DNA of 64,000 nt from Caballeronia zhejiangensis (GTDB taxonomy: Bacteria; Pseudomonadota; Gammaproteobacteria; Burkholderiales; Burkholderiaceae), in NCBI RefSeq assembly GCF_000698575.1, contig NZ_JFHD01000019.1, positions 62,001 through 126,000 on the forward strand, given 5' to 3'. Shown here piece by piece: positions 44,993 to 54,191 of this stretch. Below the pieces are notes generated by a model that saw only the letters and a program-made list of their open reading frames with translations, was not told where the DNA came from and ran no database searches. Each line of letters starts with the position of its first letter. Positions within the stretch are counted from its first letter, which is position 1. A program made the position numbers and the translations under genes.

Positions 44993-46000
44993 ATGAGCAC
45001 GATCACGCCCACGGCGCACGTCGCCGACTTCGCCCGAATGAAGCGCATCGCGCGCTTCGTCGGCGTGCGGCTCTTGCTCGCGCTCGTCACGCTGTGGCTT
45101 CTGTCGATGATCGTCTTCGCGGGCGGCCAGTTGCTGCCCGGCGACGTCGGCCGCGCGATTCTCGGCCCGCTCGCCGATGCGCGCGCGGTCGCCGCGCTCA
45201 ACCATCAGCTTGGCGTCGACCGGCCGCTTCTCACGCAGTATTCGAGCTGGATCGGCCATTTCCTGCGCGGCGACATGGGCGAGTCCTACGCGTTTCGCGC
45301 GCCCGTGGCGCCGTTCATCGGCAACGCGCTGTGGAATTCGGCGAAGCTCGGCGCGCTCGCGTTCGTCGTCGTGGTGCCGCTCGGCATCGCGGGCGGCGTG
45401 TACGCGGCGCTGCATTCGGGACGATGGATCGATCGCGTCATCAGCATCGGCGGATTGACGGCGACGGTGGTGCCGGAATTCGTCTCGTCGATCGTGCTGA
45501 TCCTGATCTTCGGCGTCTGGCTGCAATGGCTGCCGATCGAAGCGACCGCGCCTGCCGACGCGGGCTTCTTCACGCAACTCGAACATCTGATCCTGCCAGT
45601 GCTGCCGCTCGTCTTCGTGTTCTTCGGCTACATCGCGCGGATGGCGCGCGCGGGCACCGTCGAAGCGCTCGACGCCGATTACACGCGCACCGCGATCCTG
45701 AAGGGCTTGCCGCAGCGCGTCGTGATCGTGCGCCATGTGCTGCGCAACGCGCTTTTGCCGACCGTCACCGTCGCCGCGACGCAGCTCGGCTACATGATCG
45801 GCGGACTCGTCGTCGTGGAAACGCTGTTTCACTACCAGGGCATCGGCTCGCTGATCTACAACGCCGCAAAAGCGAAGGACTTTCCGATGCTCGAAGCGGG
45901 CGTGTTGACCATCGGCGTGATCTATACGGCGGCGAATCTGATCGCCGATGCGCTCTACGTCGTGCTCAATCCGCGCCTGCGCACCGGGGAAGCGAAATGA
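44993..46000 (+). CDS. Peptide-type ABC transporter permease (DppB-like)
   Basis: The 335-residue protein from ATG 44993 has six hydrophobic helices. It has the EAA loop EALDADYTRTAILKGLPQRVVIVRHVLRNALLPTVT and the N-terminal RFVGVRLLLALVTLWLLSMIVFAGGQLLPGD typical of DppB/OppB. It lies four bases after the binding-protein stop and ends in an ATGA overlap with the second permease gene. Confidence 0.93.
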   Translation: MSTITPTAHVADFARMKRIARFVGVRLLLALVTLWLLSMIVFAGGQLLPGDVGRAILGPLADARAVAALNHQLGVDRPLLTQYSSWIGHFLRGDMGESYAFRAPVAPFIGNALWNSAKLGALAFVVVVPLGIAGGVYAALHSGRWIDRVISIGGLTATVVPEFVSSIVLILIFGVWLQWLPIEATAPADAGFFTQLEHLILPVLPLVFVFFGYIARMARAGTVEALDADYTRTAILKGLPQRVVIVRHVLRNALLPTVTVAATQLGYMIGGLVVVETLFHYQGIGSLIYNAAKAKDFPMLEAGVLTIGVIYTAANLIADALYVVLNPRLRTGEAK

Positions 46001-46854
46001 GCACGGCGGCCGCTATCGCACCGAAATCGCGCCGCTTCGAAGCGTTGAGCGCGCTCGTGCGTTCCGCGACCTTCGATATCGGCGTGCTGATCCTGCTCTT
46101 CTGGGTGCTGTGCGCGCTCTTCGGCCACTGGCTCGTGCCGCACGATCCCTACGCGTCCGATCCGCTCAACTCGCTCGTCGCGCCTTCGGGCGATCACTGG
46201 TTCGGCACCGACCAGCTCGGTCGCGACGTGTTCGCGCGCGTGATCGTCGGCTCGCGCGACATTCTGACGATCGCGCCGCTCGCGACCTTGCTCGGCACGG
46301 CGGCGGGCACGGCGCTCGGGCTCGTCGTCGGCTATTTCGACGGCTGGGTCGACGCCGCCATCGGCCGCGTGATCGATGCGCTGCTCGCGCTGCCGCTCGT
46401 GATCGTCGCGCTGCTCGCGCTCGCCGCCGTCGGCGCGAGCAACACGACGGTGATCCTCGTCATCGGCCTCACCTTCGCGCCGATCACCGCGCGCACCGTG
46501 CGCGCCGCCGTGCTGAGCGAGCGCCATCTCGACTACGTGCTCGCGGCGCAATTGCGCGGCGAGAACGCGCTCTACATCATGTTCGCGGAGATTCTGCCGA
46601 ACGTGCTGCCGCCGATCATCGTCGAGGCGACCGTGCGTCTCGGCTACGCGATCTTCGCCGTCGCGACGCTGTCGTTTCTCGGCTTCGGCATTCAGCCGCC
46701 GTCCGCCGACTGGGGTCTCGCCTTGTCCGAAAGCTATACGCTGATGGCGGGCGGCGCGTGGTGGACCGTCGTCTTCGACGCCGCCGCGATCGCATCGCTG
46801 GTCGTCGCGGTGAATCTCGTCGCGGATGCCGTGCAAGGAGTGCTCGACCGATGA
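45997..46854 (+). CDS. Peptide-type ABC transporter permease (DppC-like)
   Basis: The 285-residue second permease from ATG 45997. It has the DppC features HDPYASDPLNSLVAPSGDHWFGTDQLGRDVFARVIVGSRDIL and the EAA loop VRAAVLSERHLDYVLAAQLRGENALYIMFAEILPNVLPPI. Six membrane segments are expected. It overlaps its neighbours at both ends by ATGA, so the operon is tightly coupled. Together with the DppB-like protein it forms the channel. Confidence 0.93.
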   Translation: MSTAAAIAPKSRRFEALSALVRSATFDIGVLILLFWVLCALFGHWLVPHDPYASDPLNSLVAPSGDHWFGTDQLGRDVFARVIVGSRDILTIAPLATLLGTAAGTALGLVVGYFDGWVDAAIGRVIDALLALPLVIVALLALAAVGASNTTVILVIGLTFAPITARTVRAAVLSERHLDYVLAAQLRGENALYIMFAEILPNVLPPIIVEATVRLGYAIFAVATLSFLGFGIQPPSADWGLALSESYTLMAGGAWWTVVFDAAAIASLVVAVNLVADAVQGVLDR

Positions 46855-48926
46855 ACGGACCGCCGCCATCGGCTTTTCCCACGTTCGGCGCCGCGAAAGG
46901 CGATCAGGCCGACGCGCTCACGGTCGTCGGCCTCACGGTCGCGTACCGTTCGCGCGGACGCGAACGTGACGTGCTGCAGGACGTCACGTTGCGCGTCAGG
47001 CGCGGCGAGGCCTACGGGCTGGTCGGTGAATCGGGCTGTGGCAAGTCGACCGCCGCGCTCGCGGTGCTGCGCTACTTGCCGCGCAACGGGCGCGTGAAGG
47101 CTGGCCGCATTTCGATCGCCGGGCGCGACGTCGCCGCGCTCGACGCCGACGCGCTGCGCGGCATGCGCGCGACCGCCGTGTCGATGGTCTATCAGGATCC
47201 CGGACGCGCGCTGAATCCGTCGCTGACGATCGCGCGGCAAGTCTCCGAAGCGTTCGAAGTCACGGGCGCATCCGCCGACGAAGCGCTGTCGCGCACGGCC
47301 GACATGCTGAGACGCGTGCGCATCGCATCGCCCGAACGCGTGATGGAGAGTTATCCGCATCAGCTTTCGGGCGGGATGCAGCAACGCGTGGTCATCGCGA
47401 TGGCGCTCGCGTGCAATCCCGAACTGCTGATTCTCGACGAACCGACCACCGGTCTCGACGCCACCGTCGAAGCCGAAGTGCTCGATCTCATCGCGCAATT
47501 GCGTGCGGAGTTGGGCACGGCCGTGCTCTTCATCAGCCACAATCTCGCGGTGATCGGGCGCATGTGCGATCGCGTCGGCGTGCTGTACGCGGGCAAGCTC
47601 GTCGAGGAAGGCACGACCGCCGACGTGTTCGCCAAGCCGCGTCATCCGTACACGGTCGGCCTGCTGCGCTGTCTGCCGCGTGCGGGGCGCGCCAAGGGAA
47701 CGGGCCGGCTCGACACGATTCCAGGCTCCCTCCCGCTGCCCGGATCGATCACGCAGGGCTGCATTTTCGCGCCGCGCTGCAAGCTCGCCGACGAGCGTTG
47801 TCTGAAGGACGCGCCGCCGCCGTATCGCGTGGCGTCGGCGCACGGCGATCAGATGGCGCGCTGTCACTATCACGAACGCGCGGAAACGCTGCCGCGCTCG
47901 GCCGACGAAGCGCCGGTGCCCGTCGCCGATGCCGACGGTGTCGATCAGCCGCTCGCGCTATCCGCGCGCAATCTCTCGAAGACATTCCGCGTCGGCGATG
48001 AAGACGTGCGCGCCGTCCACGATGTCTCGCTCGATCTCGTGCAGGGCGAAACGCTCGGGCTCGTCGGCGAATCGGGCAGCGGCAAGACGACGCTCGCGAA
48101 GCTGCTGCTCGGCCTCGTATCGCCCGACAAAGGCGCGTCGCTCGAACTCGACGGCGCCGCGCTGCCCGAGCGCGTGACCCGGCGCAGCGAAGAACAGGTG
48201 AAGTCGCTGCAGATCGTCTTTCAGAACCCGGATTCCGCGCTGAATCGCGCGCATTCCGTGCGGCAACTGATCGCGCGTTCGCTGTCGAAGCTCGCCGCGT
48301 TGCACGGCGAAGCGAAGGAACAGCGCCTGCACACGCTGACCGAAGCGGTGCGTCTGCCGGAGCGCTATCTGAGCTCGCGCACGCGGCAACTGTCGGGCGG
48401 ATTGAAGCAGCGCGTCGCGATCGCGCGCGCGTTCGCGGGCGATCCGCGCGTCGTCGTGTGCGACGAACCGACTTCCGCGCTCGATGTCTCCGTGCAGGCC
48501 GCAATCCTCAATCTGCTTGCCGATCTGCAGCGCGAGCGCCGCGTCTCCTACGTGTTCATCTCGCACGATTTGCATGTCGTGCGCTATCTGTCGGACCGCA
48601 TCGCCGTGCTGTATCTCGGGCGCATCATGGAGATCGGGCGCGCGGCCGCCGTCTTCGACGGACCGCAGCATCCGTACACCGAAGCATTGCTGTCGTCGGT
48701 GCCGTCGATCGACGGGACGCACGCGAAGCGCATCCGGCTGTCGGGCGAGTTGCCGAGCGCGGCGAATCCGCCTTCGGGCTGCGTGTTCCATACGCGCTGT
48801 CCGCGCAAGATCGGCGAAATCTGCGAAACCGAAACGCCGCCGTGCCGCGACGCCGGCGACGGTCACGCGATTCATTGCCACATTCCCGTCGACGAATTGC
48901 GCACGCTGCAGCGTCAGGCGCGCTGA
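46851..48926 (+). CDS. Fused double ATPase of a peptide-type ABC transporter (DppD-DppF)
   Basis: A 691-residue protein with two complete ABC modules. The first has Walker A GESGCGKST, signature LSGGMQQRVVIAMAL, Walker B LLILDEPTTGLDATVEAEV and an oligopeptide-type C-terminal extension with CIFAPRCKLADERC. The second has GESGSGKTTLAK, LSGGLKQRVAIARAF, VVCDEPTSALDVSVQAAIL and FHTRCPRKIGEIC. The Cys-rich tails are the oligo/dipeptide ATPase C-terminal regions. These tails bind an iron-sulfur cluster in some relatives. One polypeptide supplies both ATPases that are usually separate. Starts with an ATGA overlap with the DppC-like gene. Confidence 0.93.
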   Translation: MNGPPPSAFPTFGAAKGDQADALTVVGLTVAYRSRGRERDVLQDVTLRVRRGEAYGLVGESGCGKSTAALAVLRYLPRNGRVKAGRISIAGRDVAALDADALRGMRATAVSMVYQDPGRALNPSLTIARQVSEAFEVTGASADEALSRTADMLRRVRIASPERVMESYPHQLSGGMQQRVVIAMALACNPELLILDEPTTGLDATVEAEVLDLIAQLRAELGTAVLFISHNLAVIGRMCDRVGVLYAGKLVEEGTTADVFAKPRHPYTVGLLRCLPRAGRAKGTGRLDTIPGSLPLPGSITQGCIFAPRCKLADERCLKDAPPPYRVASAHGDQMARCHYHERAETLPRSADEAPVPVADADGVDQPLALSARNLSKTFRVGDEDVRAVHDVSLDLVQGETLGLVGESGSGKTTLAKLLLGLVSPDKGASLELDGAALPERVTRRSEEQVKSLQIVFQNPDSALNRAHSVRQLIARSLSKLAALHGEAKEQRLHTLTEAVRLPERYLSSRTRQLSGGLKQRVAIARAFAGDPRVVVCDEPTSALDVSVQAAILNLLADLQRERRVSYVFISHDLHVVRYLSDRIAVLYLGRIMEIGRAAAVFDGPQHPYTEALLSSVPSIDGTHAKRIRLSGELPSAANPPSGCVFHTRCPRKIGEICETETPPCRDAGDGHAIHCHIPVDELRTLQRQAR

Positions 48927-49000
48927 GGCTTTCGTCGGAACCAAAGCGGCGTTGCGCGCCTCTCATCGGTTCAACCTTCAAAACAACGAGGATTCAACCG

Positions 49001-49420
49001 ATGAAACCCGCCCTCTCCGCCGCGCTTTGCGCACTGACTTTCGGCGTCGCGACGGCCGCGCAGGCGCAGACCGCACCACAGGCTCCGGCGCCCGGCGCGT
49101 CCGATCCGACTTTCTCGGCCTACGCGCTCGCGCAGCAATGCGCCGCGAAGTCCGACAACACGGCGCAAGGACAATGCGTGGGCGCGGTACGCGGAATCGT
49201 GCGCGGTTATCAGTACGGCGTGCTGTTTCTGTCGCAGCGCACGTCGCTGCCCGATGGCGAGACGAAGCGCGTATCGCTGTGTCTCGCGGACACGACCGTG
49301 TCGTCGATCGTCGACGACTTCCTCGCCGATGCGAAGCAGGTCAACGAAGCCGATCTGAGGCGCACGCCCGCGGAAGTCGCGGTGCTCGGCTCGGTGCACG
49401 CGCATCACGCGTGCACGTGA
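49001..49420 (+). CDS. Exported Rap1a/Tai-like protein
   Basis: The 139-residue protein has a signal peptide (MKPALSAALCALTFGVATAAQAQ) and a small mature domain. Its cysteine pattern (AQQCAAK, QGQCVGAVRGIVRGYQYG, VSLCLADTTV, HHACT) and the TSLPDGETKRVSLCL segment resemble the Rap1a/Tai fold, named for immunity proteins to type VI amidases. Many genomes encode stand-alone members with no known cognate toxin, and no amidase or T6SS gene is visible here. It begins 74 bases after the transporter operon and converges with the reductase gene. Confidence 0.7.
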   Translation: MKPALSAALCALTFGVATAAQAQTAPQAPAPGASDPTFSAYALAQQCAAKSDNTAQGQCVGAVRGIVRGYQYGVLFLSQRTSLPDGETKRVSLCLADTTVSSIVDDFLADAKQVNEADLRRTPAEVAVLGSVHAHHACT

Positions 49421-49432
49421 TCCGGCGCGTCG

Positions 49433-50281
49433 TCACAGCATTTCGAGCGGGCGCTTCGACTTCGGCGGCTTGAACTGCCGATCGATGTCCGCGAGCTCGT
49501 CGGCGGACAGGTGAAGATCGAGCGCCGCGCGATTCTCGCGAACGTGCGCGACATCCGACGCTTTCGGAATCGCGAATACCTGCGGCTGCTGCAGCACCCA
49601 CGCGAGCGCCACCTGAAACGCCGACACGCCGCGCGCCGCCGCGATCTGTTCCAGCGCGCCGCCGCGCGGCAGACGCGCGTGATCGACGGGGCTGTACGCC
49701 ATCGCGGGCATGCGGTGCTCACGCAGCCACGGCAACAGATCGAACTCCGCCCCGCGCCGCGCGACGTTGAAGAGAATCTGATCGGTCGCGCAGGCGTCGC
49801 CGCCATCGAGCGATAAGAGCTCTTCCATGTCGTCCGTGTCGAAGTTGCTCACGCCCCAGTGGCGAATCTTGCCGTCGTCCTTCAGTTTTTCGAAACCCGC
49901 GATCACGCCTTCGAGATCCTCGCCGCCGCGCCAGTGCAGCAAATACAGATCGATGCGATCGGTCTTCAGGCGTTTCAGGCTGCGCTCGCATGCGCTCTGC
50001 ACGCCGCGCTCGCTGCCGTTATGCGGATACACCTTGCTGACGATGAAAAGCTCGTCGCGCCTGTCGCCGAGCGCTTCGGCGATGAGCTTCTCGCTTTCGC
50101 CTTCGCCGTACATCTCGGCGGTATCGATGAGCGTCATGCCGAGATCGATGCCCTCGCGCAAAGCGGCAATCTCGCTCTTGCGCGCGTTCGGGCGCTCGCC
50201 CATTTCCCAGGTGCCCTGGCCGAGTTTCGGAATCGCTTCGCCGGACGGAAGCGTGACGGTTGCCGCATTGGATTGAGCCAT
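49433..50281 (-). CDS. Aldo/keto reductase
   Basis: The 282-residue TIM-barrel oxidoreductase contains the catalytic residues Asp in LIDTAEMYGEGESE, Tyr in the same motif, Lys in FIVSKVYPHNG and His in LYLLHWRGGE. NADPH-binding is suggested by the C-terminal FAIPKASDVAHVRENRAAL. It belongs to the DkgA/YtbE-type branch. The substrate is unknown. It is the gene downstream of the tandem exchangers on the same strand, after a 55-base gap. Confidence 0.92.
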   Translation of the reverse strand: MAQSNAATVTLPSGEAIPKLGQGTWEMGERPNARKSEIAALREGIDLGMTLIDTAEMYGEGESEKLIAEALGDRRDELFIVSKVYPHNGSERGVQSACERSLKRLKTDRIDLYLLHWRGGEDLEGVIAGFEKLKDDGKIRHWGVSNFDTDDMEELLSLDGGDACATDQILFNVARRGAEFDLLPWLREHRMPAMAYSPVDHARLPRGGALEQIAAARGVSAFQVALAWVLQQPQVFAIPKASDVAHVRENRAALDLHLSADELADIDRQFKPPKSKRPLEML

Positions 50282-50336
50282 GAAGAAGTCTCCTTGCAGG
50301 TCCGCCGATTATGGCGCAAGGAGCACGCCCGCCGCT

Positions 50337-52028
50337 TCAGACGAGCCCGACCACCAAAGGTCCGAGCAAGGTCAGCAGCACGTTCGCCAACGCATACGTG
50401 ATCGCGAACGGCACCGTCGGCGCGGCGCTTTCGGCTTTGTCGAGCACGCCGCCGAACGCCGGATTCGCACTGCGCGAACCGGTGAGCGCGCCCGCGAGCA
50501 GCGCCGCGTTGTCGTAACGCAGGACGTAGCGGCCGAAGAGCATCGTCAGCACGAGCGGAAACAGCGTGACGAACACGCCGAGCAGGAAGATCGTCAGCCC
50601 GCTCTGTTTCACCGTGACGACCGCCTGCAAGCCGGAATTCAGCCCGACCACCGCGACGAACGCCGCCAGTCCGAAATCCTTCAGCAATTGCGATGCGGCC
50701 GGCGGCATCACGCCGTACATCGGATGCTTGCCGCGCATCCAGCCGAACAGCAAACCGGTGAGCAGGCAGCCGCCGCCCGAGCCGAGCGTGAGCGGCACGC
50801 CGCCTGCATCGACGACGATCAGCCCGATCAGCAACCCGAGCACGATACCCACGCCCATGTAGATGAAATCGGTCTTGTCGGAATACGGCAGTTCGTAACC
50901 GGCGGCATCGACGGCGCGCTTCGTGTCCTGCGGCGCGCCGTAGAACGTGATGACATCGCCGTGATCGAGCGTCGTCTCGGGCAGCACCGGCAACGGATGC
51001 CCCGCACGCGTGATGCCGTGGATATACACGCCGTGCCGAATGTCGCGATCGACCGTCGCGCGCACGTCGGCGATGCTCACGTGGTTCATCCCGCGCTTCG
51101 TGAACACGCCCTGACGCTTCTGCATGACGACGCTGCTGCCATCGGCGTCCGCGATTTCCTCGCCGATGTGCGCCGTCGCGCCCGCCATCGCCTCGCGCCG
51201 CCCGACGACGAGCACGATATCGCCCGCTCGCAATACGAAGTCCGCGGCAGGCTCCAGCGCGCGCCCGCCGCGCCGGATGCGCTCGACGGTGATCATGTCC
51301 CGGTCGTCGACTTCGACGTGCGCGACCGTGCGCCCCGCCGCGCCATCGTGCGTCACGCGATACGTGCGTCCGACGAGCGCGGGCAACGCCGAAATCTGCC
51401 CTGGTCCGGGACCGGACGCCCCGCCCGCGAGCGCCTTCTCCGCTTCGATCGACGCATCCCTGAGACTCTGCCCCATGAACTTCGGCAGGATGTTCACGCA
51501 TACGATGATCGCGCCGAGCGAGCCGAACACGTACGTTACCGCGTACGCGACCGCGACGTCGGCCTGCAACGCCTTGGTCTGATCGGCGGGCAATCCGAGC
51601 CGCGCGATCGCATCGCCCGCCGTGCCGATAATCGCCGATTGCGTCAGCGCCCCGCCCGCGAGTCCGGCCGCTAGCCCCTTGTTGAGCCCGAACAGCTTCG
51701 CGCAGACGATCACGCTCGCGAGCGCCGTCACCGCGAGGAACAGCGCCATCGCGATTTCGCGCAGCGTGCGGCGGTTGATCGAGCTGAAAAACTGCGGGCC
51801 GGAGTCGTAGCCGACCGCGTAGATGAACACGGCGAACATCACGGATTTCACGCCGTTGTCGATCTGCACGCCCGCCTGGCTCACGATCACCGCCGCGATC
51901 AGCGAGCCGCCCACGCCGCCCAGTTGAAACTTGCCGAAGCTGATCTGGCCGATCAGATAACCCGCCGCGAGCGAAAGAAAGAGCGCCGATTCCGGCGATT
52001 TCTGGAAGATGTCGTGGAGCCATTCCAT
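50337..52028 (-). CDS. AspT-type aspartate:alanine exchanger, second of tandem pair
   Basis: The 563-residue membrane protein has two sets of about five hydrophobic helices (residues about 15-180 and 385-560). A soluble insert holds two TrkA-C (RCK_C) domains. Features are YDSGPQFFSSINRRTLREIA, GGALTQSAIIGTAGDAI, GGGCLLTGLLFGWMRGKHPMYG, and TYALANVLLTLLGPLVVGL at the end. These are typical of the aspartate-alanine exchanger family. AspT proper couples aspartate uptake to alanine release for energy generation via aspartate decarboxylase, but no decarboxylase gene is nearby. It is 4 bases downstream of its paralogue. Confidence 0.85.
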   Translation of the reverse strand: MEWLHDIFQKSPESALFLSLAAGYLIGQISFGKFQLGGVGGSLIAAVIVSQAGVQIDNGVKSVMFAVFIYAVGYDSGPQFFSSINRRTLREIAMALFLAVTALASVIVCAKLFGLNKGLAAGLAGGALTQSAIIGTAGDAIARLGLPADQTKALQADVAVAYAVTYVFGSLGAIIVCVNILPKFMGQSLRDASIEAEKALAGGASGPGPGQISALPALVGRTYRVTHDGAAGRTVAHVEVDDRDMITVERIRRGGRALEPAADFVLRAGDIVLVVGRREAMAGATAHIGEEIADADGSSVVMQKRQGVFTKRGMNHVSIADVRATVDRDIRHGVYIHGITRAGHPLPVLPETTLDHGDVITFYGAPQDTKRAVDAAGYELPYSDKTDFIYMGVGIVLGLLIGLIVVDAGGVPLTLGSGGGCLLTGLLFGWMRGKHPMYGVMPPAASQLLKDFGLAAFVAVVGLNSGLQAVVTVKQSGLTIFLLGVFVTLFPLVLTMLFGRYVLRYDNAALLAGALTGSRSANPAFGGVLDKAESAAPTVPFAITYALANVLLTLLGPLVVGLV

Positions 52029-52032
52029 ACGG

Positions 52033-53715
52033 TCAGCCCAGTTTGCTCGCGAGCCCGACGATCACCGGGCCGAGCAGCGGCAACAGCACGTTCGAGAGCG
52101 CATACGTGATCGTGTAGCCGATCATCGGCGTCGCGTTGCCCGTCACGCCGACGAGCGCACTGATCGCGGGCGTGCTGCATTGCTGACCGGCGATCGCGCC
52201 GAGCAGCATCGGCACGTCGAGCTTGAGCAGCCATCGTCCGATGAAGAGCGACGCGAGCGCCGGCACGAGCGTGATGACGATGCCCGCGACCGGCAGCGCG
52301 ATGCCGTATTCGCGAACGAGCCGCAACGCGTCCGGGCCCGCCGACAGCCCGACCGCCGCGATGAACGTGCACAGGCCGAAGTCCTTCAATATCTGCGCCG
52401 CCGCCGAGGGCAGCGAGCCGGTCAGCGGATAACGCGAGCGGATCCAGCCGAACAGCAGCCCCGCGAGCAGGCAGCCGCCGCCCGTCCCGAGCGTGAGATC
52501 GATGTCGCCGGCATGTACCGACAGCCGCCCGACCGCGATGCCGAGCAGCACGCCGAGCCCGAGGAACACGAAGTCGGTTTTCTGCGTCGCGCGGATGATG
52601 TAGCCGAGCCTGGCCGCGCCGCGCGCGACATCCTCCTTGTTGCCGATGAGCGTCAGCACGTCGCCGCGATGCACCTGCGTGCCGGCGAGCGCGGGAATCG
52701 TGCTGTCGAGACGCGTCACGGCCGCGACGAAGACGCCGTGGGCGTCGGCGGGCGCGGCGCGGGCGCGCACCTGGGCGAGCGTGAGGCCGTGCAGTTCGCG
52801 CCGCGTGAGCATCACATCCGTGCGTTCGACATAGACATCGGAGACGCCGTTGCCGAAAACTTCCTCGCCGATCGCGGGAATCGCCTCGACCAGCGCCTCG
52901 CGCCGCCCGCCGACCACGACGAGATCGCCCGCCTTCAGCATGACCGCCGCTTGCGGCTTGATGACCGAGCGGTCGCGCTGCACGCGCTGCACGCTGATGT
53001 TGTCGCGAAAGCGCTTCTCCAGGTCGCCGACGGTGAGGCCCGCGGCGGCCGTCACCCTTAGCTCGCGGCCCGCGAGCGGCGGCGCGGCGGGCGTCTGCCC
53101 GGTGCCGAGCGCGCCGTCGCCGCCCAGCTTGCGCCACACGCGCTCCGCTTCCTCGCGCAGATTCACGCGCAGGATGAGCGGCGCGAACTGGCTCGTGAAC
53201 AGCACGATCGTGACGAGGCCGAACAGATAGCTCACGCTGTAAGCGGTGACGATGTTCGCCTGCAGCCGCGCGGTATCTGTCGTGGACAGGCCGAGCCGCC
53301 CGATGGCCTCCGACGCCGTGCCGATCACCGCGGATTCCGTCGCGCCGCCGGCAAGCAAGCCGGCCGCCGTTCCCGCGTCGAGTTTCAATATGACGGCGGC
53401 GCCGAGCACGAGCGCGACCACGACGACGATCTCGACGATCGACAACGCGCCGTAACGCCAGCCGCGCCCGATGTTCGCGAAGAACTGCGGGCCGCCCGTG
53501 AAACCCAGCGCGAAGATGAAGAGCGCGAATGCGATGTTCTTGAGATCGGGTGAAATGCGCGCGCCGCTTTGTCCAAGAATCAGCGCGACGACGAGTGTGC
53601 CGCAAACGCCGCCGAGCTGAATGGGGCCGAGCTTCACGGACCCGACGAGATAACCAATAGCGAGGCTCGAAAATAGGGCGATTTCAGGATGCGCCGCAAG
53701 CAGAGTCCAAATCAT
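52033..53715 (-). CDS. AspT-type aspartate:alanine exchanger, first of tandem pair
   Basis: The 560-residue membrane protein has the same architecture as its neighbour: hydrophobic halves around a two-TrkA-C insert. It has FTGGPQFFANIGRGWRYG, GGATESAVIGTASEAIGRLGL, GTGGGCLLAGLLFGWIRSRYPLTG and TITYALSNVLLPLLGPVIVGL. The two proteins are clearly homologous but diverged throughout. Differences in the substrate-facing motifs (GGATESAVIGTA here, GGALTQSAIIGTA next door) suggest different roles or a two-subunit carrier. It is the first gene after the divergent lysR spacer. Bacterial members may carry small dicarboxylic or amino acids; substrate is unproven. Confidence 0.85.
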   Translation of the reverse strand: MIWTLLAAHPEIALFSSLAIGYLVGSVKLGPIQLGGVCGTLVVALILGQSGARISPDLKNIAFALFIFALGFTGGPQFFANIGRGWRYGALSIVEIVVVVALVLGAAVILKLDAGTAAGLLAGGATESAVIGTASEAIGRLGLSTTDTARLQANIVTAYSVSYLFGLVTIVLFTSQFAPLILRVNLREEAERVWRKLGGDGALGTGQTPAAPPLAGRELRVTAAAGLTVGDLEKRFRDNISVQRVQRDRSVIKPQAAVMLKAGDLVVVGGRREALVEAIPAIGEEVFGNGVSDVYVERTDVMLTRRELHGLTLAQVRARAAPADAHGVFVAAVTRLDSTIPALAGTQVHRGDVLTLIGNKEDVARGAARLGYIIRATQKTDFVFLGLGVLLGIAVGRLSVHAGDIDLTLGTGGGCLLAGLLFGWIRSRYPLTGSLPSAAAQILKDFGLCTFIAAVGLSAGPDALRLVREYGIALPVAGIVITLVPALASLFIGRWLLKLDVPMLLGAIAGQQCSTPAISALVGVTGNATPMIGYTITYALSNVLLPLLGPVIVGLASKLG

Positions 53716-54191
53716 GACGTCAACCCGTGTTTTCGAATTTCGAACGTAATTGCGGCATCGATATATCCATCAATATCCGAAAAGAGAAACGGGTTTTGCA
53801 CCAAAAGTTTTAATCGGCATTTACCGGGCGATATATAAAATCTCTTTCGGCCTTGAGTGTTACTTCGATGCGTTCGCACGCGGAAAGCGCGCAGAAAATG
53901 CCGTTTTTTAAGCAAATTAACCATACAGTCTTAATCCGCGAAAGATTTACGAAATCCATGCATTTCGTACATATTGCATTTCGAACAGCGCTAAATTAGT
54001 TTTCGAAACATGCGTCTTCGCTATTAACAGCGGCAATAACGATGCGGTAAATTTATCGCTCAATGGAAATTTGATATTGCAAATTTGGTTAGCCCTAAAT
54101 ATTATCGACTTAACGCGAGATTCAAGAACCGGACACAAAGTTGTCCTAGAACAACATGTCCGGCCCGTGTGGTAAAACCTGAGAGGGCTGA
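53716..54191. other. AT-rich divergent regulatory region between aspT pair and lysR
   Basis: A 476-base region with much lower GC than the genes around it. It contains TGCATTTCG twice (53957-53965, 53975-53983), several TTCGAA/TTTCGAA motifs, and near the lysR end a nested inverted repeat (54129-54163). Two short minus-strand frames here (53712-53924, 53947-54333) have no ribosome-binding site or protein character. It is most likely shared promoter and operator DNA for the leftward exchangers and rightward regulator. Confidence 0.55.
54129..54163. promoter_or_regulatory. Nested inverted repeat, candidate LysR operator
   Basis: The outer arms CCGGACA (54129-54135) and TGTCCGG (54157-54163) enclose a near-perfect 16-bp palindrome GTTGTCCTAGAACAAC (54140-54155, 14 of 16 bases symmetric). 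It ends 28 bases before the lysR start. Position and symmetry fit an autoregulatory site. Confidence 0.5.
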
